From the NCBI GenBank assembly GCA_015709695.1, contig CP054183.1:1786992-1850991 (forward strand): a DNA stretch of 64,000 nucleotides, in the 5' to 3' direction. The translations under genes and the position numbers were made by a program. A model generated the notes under the pieces. The model saw only the letters and a list, made by a program, of their open reading frames with translations, did not search any database and had not been told where the DNA came from. This DNA is from Gammaproteobacteria bacterium. GTDB lineage: Bacteria; Pseudomonadota; Gammaproteobacteria; Steroidobacterales; GCA-2729495. This document shows positions 1-8,906 of this stretch, piece after piece. The first letter of the stretch is position 1. Each line of letters opens with the position of its first letter.

Positions 1-148
1 TCACCAGCGTGAGGCGGGAGAAGCGCGCGTCCTCGGTGGGTGCCACGCTCAGCGACTCGATGTTGTAGCCGCGGGTCGAGAACAGCGAGGCCACCCGGGT
101 CAGGGCGCCCGCCTCGTTCTGCAGCAGGATGGACATGATATGGCGCAT
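1..148 (-). CDS. ilvN: Acetolactate synthase small (regulatory) subunit, 3' end outside window
   Basis: Regulatory subunit of acetohydroxyacid synthase, which activates the catalytic subunit and mediates valine feedback inhibition in branched-chain amino acid synthesis. Only the first 49 codons are in the window. The protein begins [19 protein letters not shown] and continues with the GYNIESL stretch, which is the canonical start of the ACT domain of IlvH/IlvN. ATG at 148 is chosen because it matches the family N-terminus exactly. The gene lies downstream of the CmoA-like/methyltransferase pair on the same strand and is separated from the catalytic subunit gene at 1919, which reads the other way. 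In most bacteria the two subunit genes are adjacent. The choice between the symbols ilvN and ilvH is arbitrary here. Confidence 0.9.
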   Translation of the reverse strand, partial: MRHIMSILLQNEAGALTRVASLFSTRGYNIESLSVAPTEDARFSRLTLV

Positions 149-247
149 GGACTTGCGACCGCCCGCCGGGCGGGCCGCCTATAACGTTGATTGGATTGGC
201 AATCGTCGCCCAGAACGGGCGGCAATGCAATGCGGGTGCCGGCGGCC

Positions 248-958
248 TCAGTCGGCCACCACCAGCCGCCGGTGCTTCAGCCTGCGCACCGTCAGCCAGA
301 AGGCCAGCACGGCCAGGAAGCCGGCGACGAGCCCCTGCACGGCCGCGTCGTCGAGGTGCAGCCGATCCAGCCGCCACAGGTTCCAGGCCACCACCAGTAT
401 CCAGCGCGACACCCAGCCGAACACGGTGCCGTACTCCTTCACCAGCAAGCGGCGCCAGTGGAACTCCATGCGGCCGATGGTCCCGGCCAGGCCGCGGAAC
501 CGCGGCAGCAGGGCCGGCACGTCCCGGCAATAGGCGCGGAAGGCGTCGCCGAACCTCCGCTCCAGGTAGGCCTGCTCGGCGGCGATGATGGCCAGGTAAA
601 GGAACGTGAACAGGGGAATGACGATGGCCACGCACCACCAGGAGTTGGAGGTGATGGCGACACCGGAGATCATCAGGATGTTGCCCACGTACATCGGGTT
701 GCGGCAGTGGGCATAGAGGCCGTCGGTCACCAGGTCCTCGGCGTAGACACGCCGGTCGCGCCCGCCACGGATGATGTACTTCAGCGCGATGGTCATGCCG
801 CGCACCGACTGGCCCGCCAGGGCCACCAGCAGGCCCAGCAGCGCCGCCCACCAGTATTCATCGAAGATCCGCGGCCCCGGCAGCAGCACCAGCGGCAGCG
901 CCAGCGGGAACAGGTAATTGCGGAAGCGGAAGGCGAAGTTGCCGATGGCCACCATCAT
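248..958 (-). CDS. Isoprenylcysteine carboxyl methyltransferase-like membrane methyltransferase
   Basis: Integral membrane protein of 236 residues with about five hydrophobic segments. Its signature, NPMYVGNILM after a GLYAHCR stretch (about residues 80-105), is the SAM-binding region shared by ICMT, phospholipid methyltransferases and NnrU-like proteins. It probably transfers a one-carbon group from SAM or a SAM derivative to a membrane-associated acceptor; the substrate cannot be read from sequence. The start ATG at 958 overlaps the TGA of the CmoA-like gene (ATGA), so the two are translationally coupled. A second ATG follows at 955. The pairing with a carboxy-SAM synthase is unusual and suggests either shared substrate chemistry or use of carboxy-SAM. 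The family assignment is good; the function is open. Confidence 0.8.
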   Translation of the reverse strand: MMVAIGNFAFRFRNYLFPLALPLVLLPGPRIFDEYWWAALLGLLVALAGQSVRGMTIALKYIIRGGRDRRVYAEDLVTDGLYAHCRNPMYVGNILMISGVAITSNSWWCVAIVIPLFTFLYLAIIAAEQAYLERRFGDAFRAYCRDVPALLPRFRGLAGTIGRMEFHWRRLLVKEYGTVFGWVSRWILVVAWNLWRLDRLHLDDAAVQGLVAGFLAVLAFWLTVRRLKHRRLVVAD

Positions 959-1698
959 TTGACGGCCACCATGCCGGTGAAGTTGTACCACTTGAAGAAT
1001 ACGTCGACATGGCGGAAGCCGGCGCGCAGCAGCATCTCGCGGTTCTCCAGCAACTTGTAGGGCACCAGCACGTTCTCCAGCGCCTCGCGCTTCTGGCTGA
1101 TCTCCAGCTGGCTGTAGCCGTTGCGGCGCTTCATCTCGTAGTAGTGCTCGATGAACAGCCGGTTGAAGAGCGAATCCTCGCCGATGACCTTCTCGACGAG
1201 GAACACGCAGCCGTTGTCGTTGAGCCCCTCGTGGATCTGCGCCAGCAGCCGGTCGCGGTTCAGGGGGCGGATGAACTGCAGGGTCAGCACCAGCAGGGCA
1301 ATGGAGGCGTTCTGCACCGGGCAGCCCTGGTCGAGGTCGGCGCAGGTGATCTCGTGGGGACGGTCGAACCCTGCCTCGGCCAGCTTCTGCCGGCACTTCT
1401 CGATCATCTCCGGCGAGGAGTCGACGCCGACGAAGCGGATGTCCTTCGGCAGGTGCGGGTGCAGGTGCAGGAGCGTGGTGCCGGTGGAGCAGCCGAGGTC
1501 ATAGACGTTGCTGCCGCTGACGGCGAAGTCGCCGGCCATCTCGGCGATCATCCGCTGCATCTCCGCATAGAACGGCACCGAGCGCAGCAGCATGTCGTCG
1601 AAGACCTGCGCCACCTCGCTGCCGAACCGGAAGTCGGCGACCTGTTGCCGCTGCTCGCGGAAGACTTCGTCGCGCACCGCTGCCGCACTCGTGCCCAT
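955..1698 (-). CDS. cmoA: Carboxy-S-adenosyl-L-methionine synthase, CmoA-like
   Basis: Class I SAM methyltransferase fold of 247 residues, the same length as E. coli CmoA. CmoA converts SAM and prephenate to carboxy-SAM, which CmoB uses to make cmo5U34 in tRNA. Visible family features are the SAM-binding YDLGCSTGTT, the acidic VGVDSSPEM, NASIALLVLTLQF, and the strongly diagnostic NGYSQLEISQKR followed by LENVL. ATG at 1698 is chosen because it reproduces the family length; the frame is open further upstream but would run into the divergent ilvB promoter region. No cmoB lies beside it. The neighbour is instead an ICMT-like methyltransferase overlapping its stop codon. It could be the genuine tRNA enzyme or a paralogue recruited to another pathway. 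Confidence 0.82.
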   Translation of the reverse strand: MGTSAAAVRDEVFREQRQQVADFRFGSEVAQVFDDMLLRSVPFYAEMQRMIAEMAGDFAVSGSNVYDLGCSTGTTLLHLHPHLPKDIRFVGVDSSPEMIEKCRQKLAEAGFDRPHEITCADLDQGCPVQNASIALLVLTLQFIRPLNRDRLLAQIHEGLNDNGCVFLVEKVIGEDSLFNRLFIEHYYEMKRRNGYSQLEISQKREALENVLVPYKLLENREMLLRAGFRHVDVFFKWYNFTGMVAVK

Positions 1699-1795
1699 GT
1701 CCCCTGCCCCGTGCTCGCCCATTGCGCCCGCTCCGTGAATGCTGCGGGTGAGACGTGTGGGCACCGGTGGATCAACCGACGCGCCCGATAGCCGC

Positions 1796-1832
1796 GCAAT
1801 GCACGGAAAAACCTGCAAAACCCTTGCATTGC
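1796..1832. promoter_or_regulatory. Inverted repeat in the cmoA-ilvB divergent intergenic region
   Basis: The arms gcaatgca (1796-1803) and tgcattgc (1825-1832) are perfect 8-base inverted repeats around a 21-base spacer. They sit in the roughly 220-base gap between two divergent genes, about 90 bases upstream of ilvB. The arrangement suits an operator, but no regulator family is recognised and no clear -35/-10 boxes could be assigned. Confidence 0.3.
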
Positions 1833-1918
1833 ACACACGATTGGCAGAGACTCGCAGGGCAGGTCCGTCCTTCGGGTCCACAGGCCCGCCGGCATTCAAC
1901 CTGCCCATCCGCCAGCCC

Positions 1919-3778
1919 ATGCTTATGAAAACAGCACCCCAAGCTGCGGCGACCTCGCCGCATCCCCTCGCCGGCAAACGCATGACCGGCGCGGAGATGA
2001 TCGTCCAGGTGCTGGCCGACGAGGGCGTGGAGATCATCTTCGGCTACAGCGGCGGCGCCATACTGCCGACCTACGACGCCGTGTTCCGCTTCAACGACGA
2101 GCACCGCAACGGCGCCAGCAAGGACCCGCTGCCGCTCCTCGTGCCCGCCAACGAGCAGGGCGCGGGCTTCATGGCCGCGGGCTACGCGCGCGCCAGCGGC
2201 CGGGTCGGCGTGGTGCTGGTCACCTCCGGCCCCGGCGCCACCAACACCGTCACGCCGGTGCGCGACAGCATGGCGGATTCCATCCCGATCGTCGTGCTCT
2301 GTGGTCAGGTGCCCACCGCCATGATCGGCAGCGACGCCTTCCAGGAGGCGCCGGTCTCCGCGATCATGGGTCCGGTGGCGAAGCACGTGTTCCTCGTCAC
2401 CGATCCCTTCAAGCTCGAGGCCACCATCCGCACCGCCTTCGAGATCGCCCGCAGCGGGCGGCCGGGGCCGGTGGTGGTGGACCTGCCCAAGGACATCCAG
2501 AACTGGATCGGCGAGTTCCAGGGCGGCGGGCTGCTGCCCGCGCCAGGTTATCGCCAGCGCATCGAGGCCGTGAGCAACAACCGCCTGGCCGCCAGCGACT
2601 GCAAGGCCTTCTTCGCGCTGCTGGGCGAGTCGAAGCGGCCGCTGATCTATGCCGGCGGCGGCGTGGTCAATGCCAACGCCTCGGCGGCACTGCGCCGCTT
2701 CGTGCAGCAGTTCCGCGTGCCGGTCACCACCACGCTGATGGGCATCGGCGCCGTGGACACCACCGATCCACTGTCGATGCAGATGCTCGGCATGCACGGT
2801 GCCGCCTTCGCCAACTACGCGGTGGAGGACTGCGACTTCCTCATCGCCGTCGGCGCGCGCTTCGATGATCGCGTCGCCGCCATCCCCGACCGCTTCGCGC
2901 CCAGGGCCCGCCGCGTGGCGCACTTCGACATCGACCCCGCCGAGATCGGCAAGGTCCGCAAGGTCGACTGGCATCATGTCGGCGTGCTGGACCGCGACCT
3001 CGACGCGCTCACCGCCTGGGGGCAGCGCCACCACCAGCCCCAGGACTTCGGCGAATGGCATGCCGAGCTGGCCGGCCTCAAGCGCCGCTATGCCTACGGC
3101 TACGACCACGACAGCACGCTCATCCAGCCGTACTACGTGCTCGAGGAGATCAACCGCCACACGCGCGGCGAGGCCATCATCGCCACCGGCGTCGGCCAGC
3201 ACCAGATGTGGGCCGCGCAGTATTTCGACTTCCGCCAGCCCCGCCTGTGGCTGACCTCGGGCAGCATGGGCACCATGGGCTTCGGCCTGCCGGCAGCCAT
3301 CGGCGCGCAGATCGCCCGGCCCGACCGCCTGGTCATCGATGTCGACGGCGACGCCAGCCTGCGCATGAACCTCGGCGAGATGGAGACCGTGACCACCTAC
3401 GGCCTGCCGATCAAGGTGCTGGTCCTCAACAACTTCGGCGACGGCATGGTCAAGCAGTGGCAGAAGCTGTTCTACAAGGGGCGGCTCTCCGGCAGCGACA
3501 AGTCGCTGCGCCGCAAGGATTTCGTCAAGGCGGCCCAGGCCGATGGCTTCGGCTACGCTGCGCGCCTCGACCGCAAGGCCGACGTGCCGCGCGTGGTGCA
3601 GGAATTCATGGAGTACCGCGGCCCGGCCTTCCTCGAGGTCATCATCGACCCGGATGCCGGCGTCTATCCGATGATCGGCCCGGGCATGGCCTATGACCAG
3701 ATGATCACCGGCGAGTACATCGCCAGCCGCGGCAGCGGCCCGGAGCCCGGCGCGCCATCCGGCAACTCGATGTTCTGA
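1919..3778 (+). CDS. ilvB: Acetolactate synthase, large (catalytic) subunit
   Basis: Thiamine diphosphate enzyme that condenses pyruvate with pyruvate or 2-ketobutyrate, the first common step of valine, leucine and isoleucine synthesis. The 619-residue protein shows the N-terminal TPP domain with the catalytic glutamate in NEQGAGFMAAGYARA, the VTSGPGATN stretch and the DAFQEAPV block. The C-terminal TPP-binding region has GDASLRMNLGEMET and MVKQWQKLF, containing the herbicide-site tryptophan. Length fits the family. ATG at 1919 is followed by another at 1925, either of which could be used; upstream in-frame starts lie in the divergent promoter region. Its regulatory-subunit partner is probably the gene at the left edge, though it is not in the same transcription unit. 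It meets the S8 protease gene end to end with no spacer. Confidence 0.9.
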   Translation: MLMKTAPQAAATSPHPLAGKRMTGAEMIVQVLADEGVEIIFGYSGGAILPTYDAVFRFNDEHRNGASKDPLPLLVPANEQGAGFMAAGYARASGRVGVVLVTSGPGATNTVTPVRDSMADSIPIVVLCGQVPTAMIGSDAFQEAPVSAIMGPVAKHVFLVTDPFKLEATIRTAFEIARSGRPGPVVVDLPKDIQNWIGEFQGGGLLPAPGYRQRIEAVSNNRLAASDCKAFFALLGESKRPLIYAGGGVVNANASAALRRFVQQFRVPVTTTLMGIGAVDTTDPLSMQMLGMHGAAFANYAVEDCDFLIAVGARFDDRVAAIPDRFAPRARRVAHFDIDPAEIGKVRKVDWHHVGVLDRDLDALTAWGQRHHQPQDFGEWHAELAGLKRRYAYGYDHDSTLIQPYYVLEEINRHTRGEAIIATGVGQHQMWAAQYFDFRQPRLWLTSGSMGTMGFGLPAAIGAQIARPDRLVIDVDGDASLRMNLGEMETVTTYGLPIKVLVLNNFGDGMVKQWQKLFYKGRLSGSDKSLRRKDFVKAAQADGFGYAARLDRKADVPRVVQEFMEYRGPAFLEVIIDPDAGVYPMIGPGMAYDQMITGEYIASRGSGPEPGAPSGNSMF

Positions 3779-5719
3779 TCAGGCTGCGCGGCTGCGACGG
3801 AATGCAGCCAGCCCGAGCGGCAGCAGCCCGGCCCAGCCGAGCGAGCCGCCACCTCCACCCCCGCCTCCACCACCACCGCCAGCCGGCGCCGGTGGCGAGC
3901 GGATCGTTACCACGAGGTCGGTGCTGTCGCTCGCGCCCTGGTCGTCGGTGACGGTCAGGCGCACCGTGACCAGTCCGCTGGTGGCAGCCCGCAGGCTCGC
4001 GACAGGGACATCCACCGGATCGATGTCGGCAGTGCCACTCACCGGCACCCAGCTGTATGACGCGATGCTGCGCCCGTTGGCGGCCAGGCTGGCCGCGGCA
4101 TCGAGCGTGACCGCCTCCCCCGGCAGCACGGACACCGGCGTCGCCGTCGCCCGGGCGATCGGCCGCAGGGCCTCGGCCAGCGCCGCCGGCGCGTTCGCCA
4201 TGCCGGCGCCGCAGGTACTGGTGGTGCAGCCGCATTCGAGCTCCTGGATGTCGCTGGCGCTGGTCGGGACGTGGCACAGGGGCACGCCCATGCCCGGTGC
4301 CGGGAACGGCCGCGCGCTGGCGCGCAGGCGCGCAATGAGCTGCGAGGTACCGAGGCTGCCGTTGACGCCGAGCATCAGCGCCGCGATGGCACTCACCTGA
4401 GGTGCCGCGAAACTGGTGCCGACGCTGGGATCGAGCGGACTGGTGTAGGCCGGGCCCAGTGGCGTGGTCGTGCCCTGGTCGACCGTGGTATCCAGCGAGA
4501 ACAGGCAGGGGCCGCTGGTGTTCACGCAATTGCCGGCCGGGGCAGACACGCCCACTTCCCGGCCGAGGTTGCTGTAGCCGACCTTGGTGCCGATGTGGCG
4601 CAGGCCGGCCACGGCCACCACGCCCGGGCAGTTGCCCGGGTAGTCCACGGGCGCACCGAGGTTGCCGGCGGAGGCGATGACGACCACCCCGAGGGCATCG
4701 AGCTCGCCGATGACCGTGCGATAGCTCTGCGTGCAGCTGCCTTCGCCGCCGAGGCTCATGTTGAGGACACGGGCCGGATAGGGATTGTCCGGCACGCCAT
4801 CGACATGAAGGCCCGCCGCCCAGCGCATGCCCTGCAGGATGTCGGAATTCCTGCCGCCGCACTTGCCGAGCACGCGCACCGGCAGGATCCAGGATTGCCA
4901 GGTTGCGCCGGCGATGCCGGCGAGGTTGTTGCTGCGGGCACCGACCAGGCCGGCCACGCGGGTGCCATGCCAGGAGCTGTCCTCGACGGTGCAGCCGCTG
5001 AACACCGGCAGCTGCGCATCGCTGCTGCTGATCCAGTCGCCGGGATCCGCGGGATCCGCGTCCCAGCCGTCACCGTCGTTGGCGACGCGGAAGGCCCCAT
5101 CCGCATCGGCCTGCACGAAATCGTAGCCGGGCAGCAGGCGGCCGCCCTGGCTGGTGCGCAGCAGGTCGGGATGCTCGAAGCGCACGCCGGTGTCCAGCAC
5201 GGCGATGACGATGTCCGGCGCACCCTGGCTGACATCCCAGGCCGCCTCGGCATCGATGGCGGCCACCTCGCTGCCCTTCAGGTACCACTGCCCGGCGTAC
5301 AGCGGGTCGTTGGGCACCGCGTGACGCCGCACGCGGGCGTCGGGCTCGGCGAAGGCGACCGTGGCGTCGGCCTGCAGCCTCGCGAGCAGTTCCGCCAGCT
5401 CGCCGCCGGCCACCGGCCGCTCCAGCTCGAGCAGCCGCAGCGTCGGCCCGATGGCCTGCTGCCGGCGCAGATCCAGGCCGCTGCGCCAGGCGAGTGCCTG
5501 CACCCGGCCGTCGGCCGGGCCGTCCACCGTGGCAGCGGGTGGGCGCAGCCCGACGAGGATGCGGCTGACGGGTGCCGTGGCGGCCGGTGGCGCGGGCACC
5601 GGGTTGCCCTCGGTACTCGCCGCTGCTGCAGGCGGCAGGCCCAGCACGGCCAGCAGCCAGACGACACGGCTCGCCCTGAGCAGGTCGAAGTACATCTGCT
5701 GGTCCAATGCCCGGCCCAT
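3779..5719 (-). CDS. Secreted S8 (subtilisin) serine protease with PKD-like and GlyGly-CTERM regions
   Basis: Exported subtilase of up to 646 residues. In order: signal peptide (about 10-35), propeptide-like region (50-130), S8 catalytic domain with Asp176 in AVLDTG, His251 in SWHGTRVAG and Ser436 in VGTSFAAP, then a PKD-like beta domain (about 505-600). The end is a polyglycine run, a hydrophobic segment and a terminal RRSRAA. That glycine-hydrophobic-arginine tail is the GlyGly-CTERM sorting signal, recognised by rhombosortase-type proteases. Cysteine-rich insertions in the catalytic domain suggest disulfides. The start is uncertain: ATG 5719 or ATG 5695, the latter placing the signal peptide closer to the terminus. 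It lies 26 bases after the SulP gene on the same strand. All three catalytic residues are present, so activity is expected. Confidence 0.88.
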   Translation of the reverse strand: MGRALDQQMYFDLLRASRVVWLLAVLGLPPAAAASTEGNPVPAPPAATAPVSRILVGLRPPAATVDGPADGRVQALAWRSGLDLRRQQAIGPTLRLLELERPVAGGELAELLARLQADATVAFAEPDARVRRHAVPNDPLYAGQWYLKGSEVAAIDAEAAWDVSQGAPDIVIAVLDTGVRFEHPDLLRTSQGGRLLPGYDFVQADADGAFRVANDGDGWDADPADPGDWISSSDAQLPVFSGCTVEDSSWHGTRVAGLVGARSNNLAGIAGATWQSWILPVRVLGKCGGRNSDILQGMRWAAGLHVDGVPDNPYPARVLNMSLGGEGSCTQSYRTVIGELDALGVVVIASAGNLGAPVDYPGNCPGVVAVAGLRHIGTKVGYSNLGREVGVSAPAGNCVNTSGPCLFSLDTTVDQGTTTPLGPAYTSPLDPSVGTSFAAPQVSAIAALMLGVNGSLGTSQLIARLRASARPFPAPGMGVPLCHVPTSASDIQELECGCTTSTCGAGMANAPAALAEALRPIARATATPVSVLPGEAVTLDAAASLAANGRSIASYSWVPVSGTADIDPVDVPVASLRAATSGLVTVRLTVTDDQGASDSTDLVVTIRSPPAPAGGGGGGGGGGGGSLGWAGLLPLGLAAFRRSRAA

Positions 5720-5745
5720 CCGCCGGCGCTCTGCTTCGCCGGGGC

Positions 5746-7446
5746 TCAGGATTCCACGATCTGCCTCGCCAGCGCCACTGCGGCGGCGAAATCCGCGACA
5801 GCGGTCACCTGCGAAGCGTCGCCGATGACCCCCGCCTGCGCCAGCACCTCCCGTGGCTGCGGCTGCAGGCCGGAGATCAGCACCCGGGTGCCGCAGCGGC
5901 CGGCCCTGCTGACGAAATCGCGCAGCCGCGCGGCGCCGGTGGCATCCACCAGCGGCACCTCGCGCATGCGCAGGATGAACACCCGAGGCGAACCGCCGAT
6001 GGCATCGATGACCTCGGACAGCCGGTCGGCCACGCCGAAGAACAGCGGCCCGCGGAACTGGAATACCTCGACCCCCGGCGGCAGGGCATCGCGCTGCGAG
6101 TAGGTGTCGCTCCGCGGCCGGCTGAAATCATCGACGTCGTTCTCGACCAGCCCCAGCGAGGCGGCGCTGGCACCGCTGGCTATTGCGGCCACCTCGCTCA
6201 TGCGGTGCATGAACAGCATCGAGGCGAGCACCACGCCCACGGCGATGGCCACCGTCAGGTCCACCGCCACGGTGAGGCCGAAGGTCACCAGCAGCACCAC
6301 GCGGTCGCCCACCGGGCCGCGCAGCAGGTGGCGGAAGCGCTCCACCTCGCTCATGTTCCAGGCGACCATCACCAGCACCGCCGCGAGGCTGGCCATGGGA
6401 ATCCAGGCGGCGAGCGGCGCCAGGAACCACATGAACAGCAGCAGGAACAGCGCATGCAGCATGCCGGCGACCGGCGAGCGCGCGCCGGAGCGGATACTGG
6501 TGGCGGTGCGGGCGATGGCGCCGGTGGCGGGCAGCCCGCCGAACAGCGCCGAGGCCGTGTTGGCCACGCCCTGCGCCACCAGCTCGCAGTTGGAGCGATG
6601 GCGCCGGCCGGTCATGCCGTCGGCCACCACCGCCGAGAGCAGCGATTCGATGCCGGCGAGGAAGGCAATGGTGAAGGCGCTGGGCAGCAGCTCCTGGATC
6701 CGCACCAGGGAAATGGCCGGCAGCGACGGCGCCGGCAGGCTGCCGCTGATGCCGCCGAAGCGCGAGCCGATGGTTTCCACCGGCAGGCCGCCCAGCGCCG
6801 CCACCAGCGCCGCGGCGATGATGGCCAGCAGGAACCCCGGCGCCCGCGGTGCATGGCGGCGCAGCACGAGGATCAGGGCCAGCGCACCGGCGGACAGCGC
6901 GACCGCGGCCGGTGTCCAGCTCGCCCGCGCATCCCAGAACGCGGCCCACTTCGCGAAGAAATCCGCCGGCACGGCGCCCAGCTCGAGTCCGAGCAGGTCC
7001 TTCACCTGGCTGGAGAAGATGATGACGGCGATGCCCGAGGTGAAGCCGGTCACCACCGGCTCCGGGATGTACTTGATCCAGGTGCCCAGGCGCACCAGCC
7101 CGGCCGCGACCAGCATCAGGCCGGCCATCAGCGTGGCGAGCAGCAGGCCATCGTAGCCGTGGCGGGCGATGACGCCGTAGACGATGACGACGAAGGCACC
7201 GGTGGGCCCGCCGATCTGGAAGCGGCTGCCGCCCAGCGCCGAGATGAGGAAACCGGCGACCACGGCGGTGACCAGGCCATTGGCCGGCGTGGTGCCGGAG
7301 GCGATGGCGAGCGCCATGGCCAGCGGCAGGGCGACGATGGCCACGGTGAGGCCGGCGATGAGGTCGTGGCGGAAATCGCCGGCGCCGTAGCCCTGCCGGA
7401 GCGTCGTCACCAGCTTCGGCACGAACAGATGCCAGGCCGGATTCAT
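5746..7446 (-). CDS. SulP family anion transporter with STAS domain
   Basis: SLC26/SulP inner-membrane transporter of 566 residues. It starts with the family signature region DLIAGLTVAIVALPLAMALA and GGSRFQIGGPTGAFVV, followed by about a dozen hydrophobic segments up to residue 410 or so. The cytoplasmic C-terminal STAS domain (about 440-560) contains VFILRMREVPLVDATGA. Members move sulfate, bicarbonate or other anions, often coupled to H+ or Na+; the substrate cannot be told here. The start ATG lies two bases after the TGA of the aldehyde dehydrogenase gene, so the two are almost certainly cotranscribed. No carbonic anhydrase is fused or adjacent, so a bicarbonate role has no context support. 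Confidence 0.9.
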   Translation of the reverse strand: MNPAWHLFVPKLVTTLRQGYGAGDFRHDLIAGLTVAIVALPLAMALAIASGTTPANGLVTAVVAGFLISALGGSRFQIGGPTGAFVVIVYGVIARHGYDGLLLATLMAGLMLVAAGLVRLGTWIKYIPEPVVTGFTSGIAVIIFSSQVKDLLGLELGAVPADFFAKWAAFWDARASWTPAAVALSAGALALILVLRRHAPRAPGFLLAIIAAALVAALGGLPVETIGSRFGGISGSLPAPSLPAISLVRIQELLPSAFTIAFLAGIESLLSAVVADGMTGRRHRSNCELVAQGVANTASALFGGLPATGAIARTATSIRSGARSPVAGMLHALFLLLFMWFLAPLAAWIPMASLAAVLVMVAWNMSEVERFRHLLRGPVGDRVVLLVTFGLTVAVDLTVAIAVGVVLASMLFMHRMSEVAAIASGASAASLGLVENDVDDFSRPRSDTYSQRDALPPGVEVFQFRGPLFFGVADRLSEVIDAIGGSPRVFILRMREVPLVDATGAARLRDFVSRAGRCGTRVLISGLQPQPREVLAQAGVIGDASQVTAVADFAAAVALARQIVES

Positions 7447-7448
7447 GC

Positions 7449-8906
7449 TCAGTTGACGGGCCCGGCTCCGCGCTCGTCGAGGTCGGCCATGACCTTGGCC
7501 CGCCCCCGCTGGATGAGGATGGCGCGCTTGCGCTGGAAGCGCAGCAGGCCCGACGGACCCATGCGCGAGGGTCCCATGCCCGAGAACTTGAAGGAATTCT
7601 TCTCGGCGTCGAAGGCCTCGGTGGTGAGGCCGCCATCGTTGATGCTGACGGCGCCGGCATCGAGGCGGCTCGCCACACGCCGCGCCTCGCCTTCATCGCC
7701 GAACACCGCGGCCGACAGGCCGTACTGCGAGTCGTTGGCCAGGCGCACGGCTTCGTCGATGTCGTCGAAGGGCATCACCGGGATCACCGGCCCGAAGGTT
7801 TCCTCGGCCACGAGCTTCATGTCCTGGGTGACGCCGGTGACCACCGTCGGCCGCAGCCAGCTGCCACCGCCGTGGGACTCGATCTCCCCGCCGGTGAGCA
7901 CCTGCGCGCCGCGCGCCCGCGCATCGGCCAGCTGGCCGGCGATGATTTCCGCCTGGCGCGCGAAGATCAGCGGGCCGACCTGGCCCTGGCGCATGTCCGG
8001 GTAATTCAGCTCGATGCGCCGGGCTGCGGCCACCAGATGGTCGAGGAAGGCCTGGTAGATGGACCGCTGCACGTAGACCCGCTCGAGGGACTGGCAGGCC
8101 TGGCCGGTGGCCTGCACCGAGGCGCGCAGGATCACCTCGGCCGCCCTCGCGGGCTCGGCCGACGCCAGCACGATGGCCGGATCCTTGCCGCCGAGTTCCA
8201 GGCAGGCGGGAATGAAATGCCGCGCGCAGGCCTCGGCCACCTTGCGGCCGGTCGCCACGCTGCCGGTGAAGCAGACGATGTCGGACTCCTCGATGAGGGC
8301 CGCGCCGGTCGCACCATCCCCTTCGATGAAGGCCAGCACGCCGGCGAGCTCCGGCACGCGGCGCACCGACTCCATCAGCGGCGCGATGAAGCGCGGCGTC
8401 ACCTCGCTCGGCTTGACGATGACGGCACAGCCGGCCATCAGCGCCGGGATGGCATCGAGGGTGGACAGCAGGAAGGGGAAATTCCATGGGCTGATCACCC
8501 CGGCCACCGCGTACGGCACCGATTCCGTGCCGATGGCGATGCCCGGGGCGACCGATGGCCGCTCCGCCGGCGGCGCGAGCAGCGCCGCGGCCATGGCCGC
8601 GTAGCCCTCGACCAGCCCACGCAGCGGCTGGATCTCGCTCAGCGCCAGGCGGTAGCGCCCGGTGTCGGTCGCCAGCGCGTCGACCACCGGCCCGGGATCG
8701 GCCAGCAGCGCGCCGGCCCACTCGCGCAGCACGCCGGCACGGTGCGCCACGCCGGCGGCCGCCCAGGCGGGCTGCGCCTGCCGCAACCGGTCGCCCAGCA
8801 CCGCCAGCGCGGCGGCATCCGGCGGATGGATCACGTAGTCGGCCTGGCCGGTGCGTGGATTGCGCACCGGCAGCTGCCGCCCGGGTTGTTGCATCGGCGC
8901 GCTCAT
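7449..8906 (-). CDS. NAD(P)-dependent aldehyde dehydrogenase
   Basis: Aldehyde dehydrogenase superfamily enzyme of 485 residues that oxidises an aldehyde to its acid. The expected active-site residues are visible: Asn142 in SPWNFPF, Lys165 in VKPSE, Glu237 in LELGGKDP and the nucleophile Cys271 in GQACQSLERV. The last fits the ALDH subgroup with a GQxC motif seen in succinate-semialdehyde-like and medium-chain enzymes. Its ATG at 8906 overlaps the TGA of the DUF1838-like gene (ATGA), and the SulP gene follows after two bases, giving a tight three-gene unit. The physiological substrate is unknown. Confidence 0.9.
   Translation of the reverse strand: MSAPMQQPGRQLPVRNPRTGQADYVIHPPDAAALAVLGDRLRQAQPAWAAAGVAHRAGVLREWAGALLADPGPVVDALATDTGRYRLALSEIQPLRGLVEGYAAMAAALLAPPAERPSVAPGIAIGTESVPYAVAGVISPWNFPFLLSTLDAIPALMAGCAVIVKPSEVTPRFIAPLMESVRRVPELAGVLAFIEGDGATGAALIEESDIVCFTGSVATGRKVAEACARHFIPACLELGGKDPAIVLASAEPARAAEVILRASVQATGQACQSLERVYVQRSIYQAFLDHLVAAARRIELNYPDMRQGQVGPLIFARQAEIIAGQLADARARGAQVLTGGEIESHGGGSWLRPTVVTGVTQDMKLVAEETFGPVIPVMPFDDIDEAVRLANDSQYGLSAAVFGDEGEARRVASRLDAGAVSINDGGLTTEAFDAEKNSFKFSGMGPSRMGPSGLLRFQRKRAILIQRGRAKVMADLDERGAGPVN

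Noticed and set aside
1699..1918. Longer N-terminus for ilvB from 1739
   Set aside because: The extra residues lack coding character and match no acetolactate synthase N-terminus; this is the divergent promoter region.
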